A stretch of DNA of 32,961 nucleotides, taken from positions 48,255-81,215 of the forward strand of contig JAGLBD010000008.1 in assembly GCA_018260425.1 (NCBI GenBank), in the 5' to 3' direction. Positions within the stretch are counted from its first letter, which is position 1. Each line of letters begins with the position of its first letter. A program made the translations under genes and the position numbers. This DNA comes from Pseudogulbenkiania sp. GTDB lineage: Bacteria > Pseudomonadota > Gammaproteobacteria > Burkholderiales > Chromobacteriaceae. Of the stretch, positions 16,366-23,767 are shown one piece after another. The notes below the pieces were generated by a model. It made no database searches. It had not been told where the DNA came from and worked only from the letters and a program-made list of their open reading frames with translations.

Positions 16366-17082
16366 ATGCATAGCTTGCTGCAATTCGATGTTGTTACCTT
16401 TATCACTTCACTGATCAAACTGGGTTTCGCCTTCATCCTGGGCTCGGCCATCGGCTATGAAAGACAGTACCGGCAACGAACCGCCGGCCTGCGCACCAAT
16501 GCGCTGGTGGCGGTCGGGGCGGCGGTATTCGTCGACATGGCGCACCAGATGAATGGAGCCGCCGGCGCCGTGCAGGTCACCGCCTACGTGGTGTCCGGCG
16601 TTGGTTTTCTGGGGGCGGGGTCCATCATGAAAGAAGGACTCAATGTCCGGGGGCTGAACACGGCGGCCACGTTGTGGGGCTCTGCGGCGGTCGGAGCCTG
16701 CGCGGGCAGCGGCCTGTGTGCCGAAGCGCTGTTGGCGGCCTTGTTCGTGCTGGCGGCCAATACCCTGTTGCGACCGGTGGTCAATTCGATCAATCGTCAA
16801 CCGCTGGACACAGTGAGCAGTGAGGTCACCTACCAACTTTGCCTGATTGTCGATGAACTCCATCAGAAAGAGGCGATGGCCGAGCTGGACCGGTTGTTGG
16901 ACAAGGCCCGTTACCCGTTGGCCGACCTGGATGTCGAGCCGTTTGGCGATGACGATGTGGAAATCACCGCGACCTTGCTTGCCACCTCGGCCGACCAGAA
17001 GGAACTGGACCGGATTACGGCCGCCTTGCTGCACCGCGCCCATGTCCGTCAGGCATTCTGGAATCCCAGTACGTCCGAGTGA
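16366..17082 (+). CDS. mgtC: MgtC/SapB-family inner-membrane protein
   Basis: MgtC-family proteins support growth at low Mg2+ and, in pathogens, survival in macrophages; Salmonella MgtC inhibits the F1Fo ATP synthase. The product has 238 residues, close to full-length MgtC (about 231). The N-terminal half holds about five membrane segments with the family signatures GYERQYRQRTAGLRTNALVAVGAA and GVGFLGAGSIMKEG--VRGLNTAATLW. The C-terminal 85 residues form a soluble ACT-like domain seen only in true MgtC-type members. The ATG follows GGGAG by 7 nt, right after leader helix D. Its TGA stop abuts the stop of the convergent DUF2892 gene. Confidence 0.92.
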   Translation: MHSLLQFDVVTFITSLIKLGFAFILGSAIGYERQYRQRTAGLRTNALVAVGAAVFVDMAHQMNGAAGAVQVTAYVVSGVGFLGAGSIMKEGLNVRGLNTAATLWGSAAVGACAGSGLCAEALLAALFVLAANTLLRPVVNSINRQPLDTVSSEVTYQLCLIVDELHQKEAMAELDRLLDKARYPLADLDVEPFGDDDVEITATLLATSADQKELDRITAALLHRAHVRQAFWNPSTSE

Positions 17083-17280
17083 TCACGCTTTGGGTCGGGT
17101 CTTGCAGGTAGAAATCCCCAACAGGGCATAAGGCGGGCACCAGCCGGCCAGACCGGTTGCCAGCAGCACCAGACCCAGCCAGCCCCATGGCGTGGCAGGC
17201 CCGACGAAGACCAAAGCGATGGCGATGAGTCCGGCAACAATGCGCAGCACCCGTTCAATAGATCCGATATTTTGTTTCAT
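17083..17280 (-). CDS. Small DUF2892 (YgaP-type) membrane protein
   Basis: The product has 65 residues and two hydrophobic helices. It begins MKQNIGSIERVLRIVAGL and includes GWLGLVLLATGLAGWCPPYALLGISTCK, the standard DUF2892 sequence with its conserved W-C-P-Y-L-G segment. In many bacteria this domain is fused to or beside a rhodanese in sulfur or persulfide handling. No rhodanese is next to it here, so its role is open. A GAGGCTCTCC region precedes the ATG, and an AT-rich inverted repeat lies just upstream. Confidence 0.85.
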   Translation of the reverse strand: MKQNIGSIERVLRIVAGLIAIALVFVGPATPWGWLGLVLLATGLAGWCPPYALLGISTCKTRPKA

Positions 17281-17302
17281 GAGGCTCTCCTGTGGTCACA
17301 AC

Positions 17303-17322
17303 AATATATGTATTTGTATATT
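17303..17322. promoter_or_regulatory. AT-rich inverted repeat upstream of DUF2892 gene
   Basis: AATATA, 8 nt, TATATT lies 23 bp before the DUF2892 start in an otherwise GC-rich setting. BigR/YgaV-type ArsR repressors that control DUF2892 genes use AT-rich operators in this position. It overlaps likely promoter elements. The repressor is not in the window. Confidence 0.35.
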
Positions 17323-17355
17323 GATTATATCCACCCGGCGATGAAATGCAAGAGG

Positions 17356-17442
17356 CTAGTGCGAAGGCAGCCCGATCGTGCAGACAATCAGGACCTCATG
17401 TGCCGCTCGGCGATACTCGGCAAGTAAACAATGGGCGTTCAT
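17356..17442 (-). CDS. Possible 28-codon ORF coupled to the glycosyltransferase gene
   Basis: The ORF reads MNAHCLLAEYRRAAHEVLIVCTIGLPSH. Its ATG overlaps the TGA of the glycosyltransferase (ATGA), and a very strong Shine-Dalgarno, GAAGGAAGG, lies 5 nt upstream. That signal lies inside the last codons of the upstream gene. It may be a true coupled small protein or the start of a truncated downstream gene. I recognise no family. Confidence 0.35.
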   Translation of the reverse strand: MNAHCLLAEYRRAAHEVLIVCTIGLPSH

Positions 17443-18473
17443 GTTGGCCTTCCTTCGGTACAGATACGGTGGATTTGAAGGGCTCTTGCTGCCGTAGTGT
17501 GCTGATTGGCAACCTTGTGCGTGGCATTGCTGACGATACGTGGCCCCTCCGGATCTCCGCACAGAAAGTTATCGCGCACGCGTGTCGCATCCTCAATCAC
17601 GTGCAGCAAATCGGTTCCCACATAGTGCTCGCCTTCAATGAAACCCAGCGCGAACAATCGCTCGCCAAGCGAGCCGCGTTCAGCGATCACCAGGCATCCC
17701 GCTGCCATCGCTTCAAAAACCTTGGCGACCAAATAGCCAAAGATAGAACCGCACACCAACATCGCCGGATGGTCGCCAAGCAATGCGGCATAACGCTCAC
17801 GCCCTAATCGCCGCATTGCCGCGGAATCGGCCTGCATGGTGTTTGCCCGGTCCCCGGGGTAGCCCGGATAACCCGGGTGGTCAACCACCTCACAAACCGA
17901 ATCCGGAAGTTTTGCCTGGCAAAATTGTCGGAATGGATAGGGCCAGGTTCGAGAGCCGGAAAGAAGAACACGATCAGAGGAGGGCGCGGTTGGGTTCGGT
18001 TTAAAGTATGAGGCTGCCGCGTGTGGCGTCCAGTGGATTGGTTTCCCGGCAATCGCTGGAAACCATTGAGAGAGTTTGTCGGGGTAGGTCGCTAAAATCA
18101 GATCCGCCCAACAAAACGCGCGCAGCCGCTGCTGCTGGCGATGTGACGTAAAGTAATGGACGTCATCACAAAATACGACTTTCCGGGTTGGCGCCGTGTG
18201 GGCATTCGTTCCCAGTAAATTGGTATTGCGTTCAAATAACTCATACACTTCCCATAGCAAGGCTACCCGCGCCTGGCGAATCGCTTTCAAAATCACGGCG
18301 TCGTCGACTTCGCCAATCACTAGTCTTGTCCATCCTTGGGCCACCAGGCCTTGATGTATTTCATGAAATTCGAGTGAGATATACGTTTCCCATCCGGATG
18401 GCACACACAACACCAAGTCGCCGGTTCCGGACGGTGCCCCGGACGCTCTAATTAACGATTGCAAAATCTCCAT
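17439..18473 (-). CDS. Glycosyltransferase family 1-like protein
   Basis: The product has 344 residues, cytoplasmic and without membrane segments. The C-terminal third contains IFGYLVAKVFEAMAAGCLVIAERGSLGERLFALGFIEGEHYVGTD, the GT-B nucleotide-sugar-binding pattern of the Glyco_trans_1_2 / CgeB-like group. The N-terminal half (VPSGWETYISLEFHEIHQGLVAQGW and KVVFCDDVHYFTSHRQQQRL) is compatible with the acceptor domain of these enzymes. Donor and acceptor are unknown, and no other glycan genes are adjacent. A GGGGA Shine-Dalgarno precedes the ATG. It may have arrived alone by transfer: the 480 bp upstream hold no clear gene. Confidence 0.7.
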   Translation of the reverse strand: MEILQSLIRASGAPSGTGDLVLCVPSGWETYISLEFHEIHQGLVAQGWTRLVIGEVDDAVILKAIRQARVALLWEVYELFERNTNLLGTNAHTAPTRKVVFCDDVHYFTSHRQQQRLRAFCWADLILATYPDKLSQWFPAIAGKPIHWTPHAAASYFKPNPTAPSSDRVLLSGSRTWPYPFRQFCQAKLPDSVCEVVDHPGYPGYPGDRANTMQADSAAMRRLGRERYAALLGDHPAMLVCGSIFGYLVAKVFEAMAAGCLVIAERGSLGERLFALGFIEGEHYVGTDLLHVIEDATRVRDNFLCGDPEGPRIVSNATHKVANQHTTAARALQIHRICTEGRPT

Positions 18474-18954
18474 GGCATCCCCTTTGTCGTTGCTGGCTGC
18501 GCATCAGCTCGGCTGATCGATCCTCGACAGGGAGTGGGACTGGATGAATGCATGATGGTTTCAGTGAGTGTAAATTTTTTAAAAACAATGATCTAATGGC
18601 GATTCAATGAAATTGACATATTGAGATCAGCATAGAGAAGGCGGTATTCCGTCTAATTCAAGTGGCGTCCGTCTCAGAACCGGCTGCTGCTCAGCGCTGC
18701 TCTGTTTCTGGCTGCGACATTGCGTGATCCTGCGTATGAACTACGCCAATACAGCAGGCGTTTCGTGGCTCAACACGGCGAAACGTCCACCGCTCCCCTC
18801 CTCGGCCAGTTCCTGACCGGTGGCGCTACTGCGGCTCAGAAGGAGTGGACTATGGCTGGAGCACTGGGGTGCAAGTCCGGTAGAACAGTCTGGCCGTTAA
18901 CTCGGGGGTGCATTAATAGTACACTGTACGCCTGCCGTTTAAACCACTCGCCCC
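18474..18954. other. Long intergenic region with a possible coding remnant
   Basis: 481 bp without a confident gene. 18560-18650 is unusually AT-rich for this window and may hold promoters for the glycosyltransferase gene. From 18657 an open plus-strand frame without a good start reads NRLLLSAALFLAATLRDPAY and ELRQYSRRFVAQHGETS, then loses coding character by about 18850. It could be the relic of an unknown gene. The segment GGGGTGCAAGTCC near 18867 looks like a structured-RNA piece, but no complete RNA family could be built around it. Confidence 0.35.
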
Positions 18955-19800
18955 ATGAACGAAATTACCCTTTGCGCCGCAAGCTCGATTGCCCCCGCCC
19001 AGCTGCATGCTACGTTCGTGACAGCATTTGCTGATTATTTGCTGGGTCCGTTTGCTCTTGCTCTGGAACACTGGCCCGGGTTTCTGGCCCGGCAAGGGGT
19101 GAGCCTGGAAGATAGCCGGGTCGCCCTCCATGAAAACACTCCGATTGCGTTCGCGCTGGTGGCAAAACGGCCACGACAGAAGCGCTGGCGGCTCGCGACC
19201 ATGGGGGCTGTGCCTCAAGCCAGAGGCACGGGTGCTGCCGGTTTGCTGCTGGACGATATGATCCGTCGTGCAATACACCATGACAACGTTGCGGTGGAGC
19301 TGGAAGTGTTTGCCCAGAATGAGCGTGCCTGGCGTCTTTATCAGAGCAGGGGGTTTGTACGGCGAGGCGATCTATATGGTTTTCATCATCAGACCGGCCA
19401 GCACCAAGCGGCTGTGCCAGAGGTCGAGGTGGTAACGCTTGCCGATGCACTTGGCTGGGTTGATCAGGCAGAGCAGGGGATCGCTGATCTTCCCTTGCAA
19501 GTGTCTTCCGTCGTATTGGGGGCGTTGACGGTGCCGTTGAGCGCCTTGCGCTTTGGTCAGGCGCAAGTGGTGTTTCTTGAGGGGCCGGCGCAAACCCTGA
19601 CCATTTACAGCCTGATCGATCGCGACTCTCGTCAGGAGGATGCTCGGTGTTTGCTGCAACACCTGTGCGCCCGCTATCCGGACCACGAGATCAACGTGCC
19701 GCAATTGCAGCGCGACGACCTGGGTGGCAATGCCATGCGTTCGCTCGGGTTTGATCCGCTCCCCTTGCATCAGTGGCTGATGGTGCGGGAGCTGGTTTGA
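18955..19800 (+). CDS. GNAT-family acetyltransferase with extra C-terminal domain
   Basis: The product has 281 residues. An N-terminal GNAT domain (about 1-145) contains the acetyl-CoA loop TMGAVPQARGTGAAGLLLDDMI and the late VFAQNERAWRLYQSRGFVRRGDLYGF. The C-terminal half (about 150-281) contains QRDDLGGNAMRSLGFDPLPLHQWLMV, which looks like a second, degenerate GNAT-like fold. The substrate is unknown. The start at 18955 has no evident Shine-Dalgarno. It stands alone on its strand; the Cys-rich protein gene begins 44 bp after its stop. Confidence 0.8.
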   Translation: MNEITLCAASSIAPAQLHATFVTAFADYLLGPFALALEHWPGFLARQGVSLEDSRVALHENTPIAFALVAKRPRQKRWRLATMGAVPQARGTGAAGLLLDDMIRRAIHHDNVAVELEVFAQNERAWRLYQSRGFVRRGDLYGFHHQTGQHQAAVPEVEVVTLADALGWVDQAEQGIADLPLQVSSVVLGALTVPLSALRFGQAQVVFLEGPAQTLTIYSLIDRDSRQEDARCLLQHLCARYPDHEINVPQLQRDDLGGNAMRSLGFDPLPLHQWLMVRELV

Positions 19801-19844
19801 TGTCTGGCAAAGTCATGCCTGCCCGGATAGGGTAGACTGCAGCA

Positions 19845-20153
19845 ATGCGTATCGTCCGGACACTGTTCATTCTATTGCTGCTGGCGCTCACTCTGACCGG
19901 CTTGCCGATGCTGTCGAGTACAGCCTGGGCGGGTGGCGTGCCATCCACGGCAGAGTGTCATGCCACATCGTCCGGCACGCACCATGCCACCGTCGCGGAA
20001 TGTTCAACGGCCTGCGCTCAGGCGTTGGTGATCGAACCACCCCAATGTACCCGTTTACCGTCCAGTTCCCCGGCGTGCCCTGAGTACCGGGAAGGCTATT
20101 GGCCGAACCGAAACCCGGCACCGCCTCTCAAGCCTCCCCGCAACGACCGTTAA
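19845..20153 (+). CDS. Small exported Cys/His-containing protein
   Basis: The product has 102 residues. Residues 1-29 are a clear signal peptide (RTLFILLLLALTLTGLPML ... AWA). The mature part has Cys in ECHAT, ECSTAC, QCTRL and ACPEY and an HH pair, followed by a Pro/Arg/Asn tail. This composition suggests metal binding or disulfides in the periplasm. The next gene, 62 bp on, is a DUF411 protein often linked to copper, so the two may act together. I do not recognise a named family. Confidence 0.65.
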   Translation: MRIVRTLFILLLLALTLTGLPMLSSTAWAGGVPSTAECHATSSGTHHATVAECSTACAQALVIEPPQCTRLPSSSPACPEYREGYWPNRNPAPPLKPPRNDR

Positions 20154-20215
20154 GCCCAGTGAAATCACTTTGGTCGCCATGTCGACCGTATTCATTAGTT
20201 TGACGGGAGTTTTGC

Positions 20216-20647
20216 ATGTCTCGATTTTATCGCAGCGCGATCGCCGCGCTTCTTGTCGTGTCTTCATCGCTGGCCAATGCCGCCAGTATCACTGCCACCC
20301 TGTATAAATCGCCAACCTGCGGGTGTTGCGAGGCCTATGTCAGCTATCTGCGCCAGAATGGCTTTGAGGTGAAAGCCATCAATCGCGATGACATGGACGC
20401 CGTACACAAGCAGAACGGGATTAGCCCGGCACAGAGTAGTTGCCATACCATGCGTGTCGCCGGTTACACCATCGAGGGGCACGTTCCTGTCGCCGCCATC
20501 AAGCGACTGCTAAAGGAAAAGCCCGCGATCGCCGGACTGACGGTGCCGGGAATGGTGGCGAATAGCCCCGGGATGGGCGCCTTTACACCGGGCTCACTGC
20601 CGGTGATGACGCTGCAGGCTACCCCGGTCGTTTACGGACGCTTTTAA
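20216..20647 (+). CDS. DUF411 periplasmic metal-binding protein
   Basis: The product has 143 residues with a signal peptide (residues 1-22, ending ANA). The mature protein starts ASITATLYKSPTCGCCEAYVSYLRQNGFEV, the DUF411 CGCC signature with a thioredoxin-like layout. The family's SCHTMRVAGYTIEGHVPVAAIKRLL and VPGMVANSPGMG motifs follow. Family members sit near copper-resistance genes and probably bind copper or related metals. GGGAG lies 6 nt before the ATG. Tandem hairpins follow the stop. Confidence 0.9.
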   Translation: MSRFYRSAIAALLVVSSSLANAASITATLYKSPTCGCCEAYVSYLRQNGFEVKAINRDDMDAVHKQNGISPAQSSCHTMRVAGYTIEGHVPVAAIKRLLKEKPAIAGLTVPGMVANSPGMGAFTPGSLPVMTLQATPVVYGRF

Positions 20648-20666
20648 GGCTCAACGACAGAATGAC

Positions 20667-20733
20667 GTGAGAGACTGACGGTCTCACCCAGACTCTCCCT
20701 GCGTTGGTCGCTGTGCGACGTTGGGAGAGTCTT
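20667..20733 (+). terminator. Tandem hairpins after DUF411 gene, probable terminator
   Basis: The first hairpin is GTGAGA (20667-20672) with TCTCAC (20682-20687). The second is a long stem, GACTCTCCC (20691-20699) with GGGAGAGTC (20723-20731), containing an inner GTCGC-TGT-GCGAC. It is followed only by TTCTATAG, so the T tract is weak. Confidence 0.5.
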
Positions 20734-20776
20734 CTATAGTAAAAGTGTTCTGCGTCATTGAGAAAGAGCCTTGAGT

Positions 20777-21823
20777 ATGGCGCTTGCTTTGCCAAACTCT
20801 TTGTTTGCCTCACACCGCTTGCGCCAGAGCGGCGAGGGTGAGTTTCGTCTTACCGAGGCATTCCGGGCCAGTTTGCTGCACGGTTCAGAAACGCCGTTGC
20901 CGGCGGCATTGCCCACCATTAGTCATTCCCCCCTGCATGAGCTGCCCTTGTTGACCCACCATCTGGACGGGGTGCTGCATCACTTTTTACGGCTAGGCCA
21001 TGCACCCGAAATGATCGATAAGTTGGCGAAGCGACTTGTCGATGGCGTCAGGCGGAATCCCGACGGTTACGTTGCCGCGAGTACCCTGGTGCCGCATGGC
21101 CCACTCTATACCGCACGCCACGCCCTGCAATGCGCCATTTTGCTGGTGCTGATCGCCGATGCGCTGAAATTCGACACGGTGTTGACGCACGAATTGACCT
21201 GCGCGGCGCTGACCATGAATGTCGGAGCCGTCTCGCTCCATGACGAACTGAACCATCAGGAAGGGCCGCCCAGTACCAGCCAGCGGCAATGGCTCGACAT
21301 TCACCCGCTGATCAGTGCCGCCATCTTGCGTGAGGCTGGCGTTCCGCTGGGAGAATGGCATCAGGCCGTGCTGCTGCATCATGAAAAACGTGATGGAAGC
21401 GGCTATCCATTCCACTTGCGTGGCGACGCGATCCCGCTGCAAATTCATTTGCTGCACATCCTCGACACGGTAAGCGCCAAATTGATGCCGCGTGGCTATC
21501 GAAACAGAATTCCTGCCAAAAAAGCGCTGGCCACACTGTATGCCACCCCTGAAGAACCGGTGGATGGGCAGGTGTCGGGAACCCTGATAAAACTATTGGG
21601 ATTTTATCCCCCGGGGAGTTTTGTCGAACTGGAAAACGGCGAAAAGGCACTGGTGGTGCATGGCGGGCAACAGGCCAATGCCCCGAAGGTCATTGCCTTG
21701 CATTCCCCTGACCGGCTGATCGATACGGCCGATGAATCGATGAAAGTGGTGAGGGCCATTACGGTCAGCGTTGATGCCAACCGACTGTCCCGCTATGAGT
21801 CTTTTTGGGCTGAATCGACGTAG
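20777..21823 (+). CDS. Degenerate HD-GYP-type protein
   Basis: The product has 348 residues from the ATG at 20777 (a TTG lies two codons upstream). The central region is HD-GYP-like: the signature HHEKRDGSGYPFHLRGDAIPLQIHLLHILDTVSAKL is complete. However, the HD metal pair normally found in 'AAL-HDIGK' reads AALTMNVGA here, so His-Asp has become Met-Asn. Active HD-GYP proteins hydrolyse cyclic di-GMP; this one is probably catalytically dead and may act as a binding or signalling protein. The C-terminal 60 residues (FVELENGEKALVVHGGQQANAPKVIAL) resemble the small barrel that follows HD-GYP domains in related proteins. It stands alone. Confidence 0.8.
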   Translation: MALALPNSLFASHRLRQSGEGEFRLTEAFRASLLHGSETPLPAALPTISHSPLHELPLLTHHLDGVLHHFLRLGHAPEMIDKLAKRLVDGVRRNPDGYVAASTLVPHGPLYTARHALQCAILLVLIADALKFDTVLTHELTCAALTMNVGAVSLHDELNHQEGPPSTSQRQWLDIHPLISAAILREAGVPLGEWHQAVLLHHEKRDGSGYPFHLRGDAIPLQIHLLHILDTVSAKLMPRGYRNRIPAKKALATLYATPEEPVDGQVSGTLIKLLGFYPPGSFVELENGEKALVVHGGQQANAPKVIALHSPDRLIDTADESMKVVRAITVSVDANRLSRYESFWAEST

Positions 21824-21841
21824 CGATCGAAACCGGTTTGC

Positions 21842-22330
21842 TCAGCTCAGCCGCAATTGCCAATAGCCGACATCTCGCCAGCTGTCATGCTTGAAGCCCA
21901 CTTCCTCAAAACAGGCAACCTGACGGAAGCCCATTTTCTCATGAAGAGCGACACTGGCCGGGTTTGGCAGGGCAATGCCCCCGATCACCACATGCATACC
22001 CAGTTCGCGAAGCGCCGCCAGCAGCGCTTGATAGAGCAGGGTGCCCAAACCTTGCCCTGCCGCTTCTTTAGCCAGATACACCGAACTTTCCACGGAAAAA
22101 CGATAGGCGCTGCGGCTGCGCCATGGACTGGCATAGGCATAGCCCAGCACGTGGCCCTCCTGTTCCACCACCAGCCACGGCAAGCCTGCGGCCAGAGTCG
22201 AGGCAATTCGCTCGCCCATGCCGGTCGCACTGACCGGGGTTTCTTCGAAGCTGATGGTTGTTTCAACCACGTAATCATTGTAAATAGCGGCCAATGCGGG
22301 GGCATCGGCGACGCTGGCCGGTCTGATCAT
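21842..22330 (-). CDS. GNAT acetyltransferase, MddA/phosphinothricin (Pat) type
   Basis: The product has 162 residues from the ATG at 22330 (MIRPASVADAPALAAIYNDYVVETTISFEE). GGAG lies 7 nt upstream, and an upstream in-frame ATG is rejected because it contains this signal. The family signatures are WLVVEQEGHVLGYAYASPWRSRSAYRFSVESSVYL, then GQGLGTLLYQALLAAL, then IGGIALPNPASVALHEKMGFRQVACFEEVGFKHDSWRDVGYWQ. These enzymes acetylate methionine sulfoximine and sulfone, or phosphinothricin, at the amino group. The natural substrate here is not determined. Confidence 0.9.
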   Translation of the reverse strand: MIRPASVADAPALAAIYNDYVVETTISFEETPVSATGMGERIASTLAAGLPWLVVEQEGHVLGYAYASPWRSRSAYRFSVESSVYLAKEAAGQGLGTLLYQALLAALRELGMHVVIGGIALPNPASVALHEKMGFRQVACFEEVGFKHDSWRDVGYWQLRLS

Positions 22331-22500
22331 CAAACACTCCATGGGGTCGGGCATGGCCCGCAATTTTGTATGACGTTAGTTTAACCTGAAATTCAGTCGT
22401 CACCACGGCCAGCCCGGTCGCCACGTCAAGAGGCACCGTGCATTTGCCAAGCGGCACAAATCCACGTAAAACGCCTGAACATTACCGATTGGAGCCTGCC

Positions 22501-23088
22501 GTGAAGTTGATTCACACCCATACCCCCGAAACACTGGACAGCGAGCTGCTTGCCGTGTGCCAGCAACTGGTCCCGCAAGGTATCCCGGAATACGTTGCAT
22601 GCCGTTGTCCCGAAACCGGGGAGCCCGGCAGCGAAGCGGCTGTTGCCGGCTGGGTGGTCACGGTCTGGGATGCCGTGTTGCTGCAATGCGTAGCGCAATT
22701 CGTTACCGAAACCCCGCAGGGACGGGTCTACTTTTCGTCCTTGCCGCAAGAGCGCATCCTGTTTATTCCCGACCCCTCGCTAAGCGAGAAGATGACACAA
22801 TCACCCCGGCCAGCCGTTCAGCTATCGCTGAGTCAGCGCAGCGAAGTCAAACGGTTCATTGCCGTGAGTGAAGAAGAGCGGAGCATCATGGGTCGTTACC
22901 CCGTTCGTGACGGCAAGATTCAACTGCCGGCAGACGAGGCCAAACTCCTCGGTAAACTGGCACGGGAAAAAGAGTCGTTGGCCATCCGGATCAACCTGCT
23001 GTTGCGTGCCCCTGATTCACCGTGTCTGTGTGGTAGCGGCAAGAAATTCCGCAAGTGCTGCAAAACCCGCCTGGCCAGGTTGGCCTGA
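22501..23088 (+). CDS. SEC-C motif protein
   Basis: The product has 195 residues from a GTG at 22501, preceded by GGAG with a 6-nt spacer. An upstream GTG at 22438 in the same frame lacks a ribosome site. The body is uncharacterised. The C-terminus carries a zinc-binding SEC-C motif, CLCGSGKKFRKCC, with Cys at about 175, 177, 186 and 187. This motif is found at the end of SecA and of many small proteins, where it binds zinc and nucleic acid or ribosomes. It is divergent from the acetyltransferase gene. Confidence 0.8.
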   Translation: MKLIHTHTPETLDSELLAVCQQLVPQGIPEYVACRCPETGEPGSEAAVAGWVVTVWDAVLLQCVAQFVTETPQGRVYFSSLPQERILFIPDPSLSEKMTQSPRPAVQLSLSQRSEVKRFIAVSEEERSIMGRYPVRDGKIQLPADEAKLLGKLAREKESLAIRINLLLRAPDSPCLCGSGKKFRKCCKTRLARLA

Positions 23089-23153
23089 GTCGGCAATAGC
23101 TTGTGCGATTGATGGTGATTCATTGTTTTTAAAAAATATCAACATTAATCGCC

Positions 23154-23181
23154 AGCTGTTTGAGCTATTTCGATAACAGCT
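23154..23181. promoter_or_regulatory. Inverted repeat upstream of toxin-antitoxin genes
   Basis: AGCTGTT (23154-23160), 14 nt, AACAGCT (23175-23181) ends just before the antitoxin Shine-Dalgarno. Ribbon-helix-helix antitoxins usually repress their own operon at such a site. Confidence 0.5.
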
Positions 23182-23194
23182 AAGGAGACAAGAC

Positions 23195-23464
23195 ATGACT
23201 TCCCCAGGCTCCCGTGTAATAACGGCTCACATCCCGGTCTCACTAGCCGACAAGGTCGATCAAATGGCTGACCGACTGGAGCGTTCCCGCGGCTGGATCA
23301 TGAAACAGGCGCTATCTGCCTGGGTTGCGCAAGAGGAAGAGCGTGACCGTTTGACTCGTGAGGCGATAGCCGATGTTGATGCCGGCGATGTCATTAGCCA
23401 TCAAGCTGTTCAAGCTTGGGCGGATAGCTTGGGTACCGACAATCCTTTGCCTGTGCCGCGCTGA
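23195..23464 (+). CDS. Ribbon-helix-helix antitoxin
   Basis: The product has 89 residues. The N-terminus reads SRVITAHIPVSLADKVDQMADRLERSRGWIMKQALSAWV, a CopG/RHH DNA-binding fold, followed by an acidic C-terminal tail (EEERDRLTREAIADVDAGDVISH) that would neutralise a ParE/RelE toxin. AAGGAG lies 7 nt before the ATG. Its TGA overlaps the toxin ATG (CTGATGG), typical of coupled toxin-antitoxin genes. Confidence 0.88.
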   Translation: MTSPGSRVITAHIPVSLADKVDQMADRLERSRGWIMKQALSAWVAQEEERDRLTREAIADVDAGDVISHQAVQAWADSLGTDNPLPVPR

Positions 23465-23721
23465 TGGACATTCAGTGGACTAGCAAAGCCCTGTCAGATC
23501 TAGTACGTCACTATGAATTCCTTGCCCGGATAGATCGGCAGGCTGCCGCCCGGAGCATGCAATGGTTGACGGCGGCGCCAAAGACAACCTTGCAGAGTAA
23601 CCCGCGATTAGGCGAGCAACTATTTGATTTTGAACCACGCGAGGTGCGTCGCCTCTTGGTCGGGCAGTGTGAGCTTCATTATGAAATACAGGGAGACACC
23701 CTTTATGTTTTACGACTTTAG
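23464..23721 (+). CDS. ParE/RelE-family toxin ending at an in-frame amber codon
   Basis: The product has 85 residues and shows the ParE/RelE fold pattern: IQWTSKALSDLVRHYEFLARIDRQAAAR, then NPRLGEQLFDF-PREVRRLLVGQCELHYEI, then DTLYVLRL. Family members usually continue as 'LRLWHTREDR'. Here a TAG (23719-23721) stands where the Trp codon is expected, and the frame after it reads HARENR before TAA at 23740-23742. A single TGG to TAG change would explain this. The missing tail includes conserved basic residues of the family, so activity may be reduced or lost; readthrough is the alternative. Confidence 0.85.
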   Translation: MDIQWTSKALSDLVRHYEFLARIDRQAAARSMQWLTAAPKTTLQSNPRLGEQLFDFEPREVRRLLVGQCELHYEIQGDTLYVLRL

Positions 23722-23767
23722 CATGCGCGCGAGAACCGGTAACAGTTCACTAGCCGTATGGCGTGTT

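Noticed and set aside
18840-18910. Cobalamin riboswitch or group II intron piece (GGGGTGCAAGTCC)
   Set aside because: Only a short core-like string; no supporting stems or further conserved blocks, and the downstream gene is an acetyltransferase.
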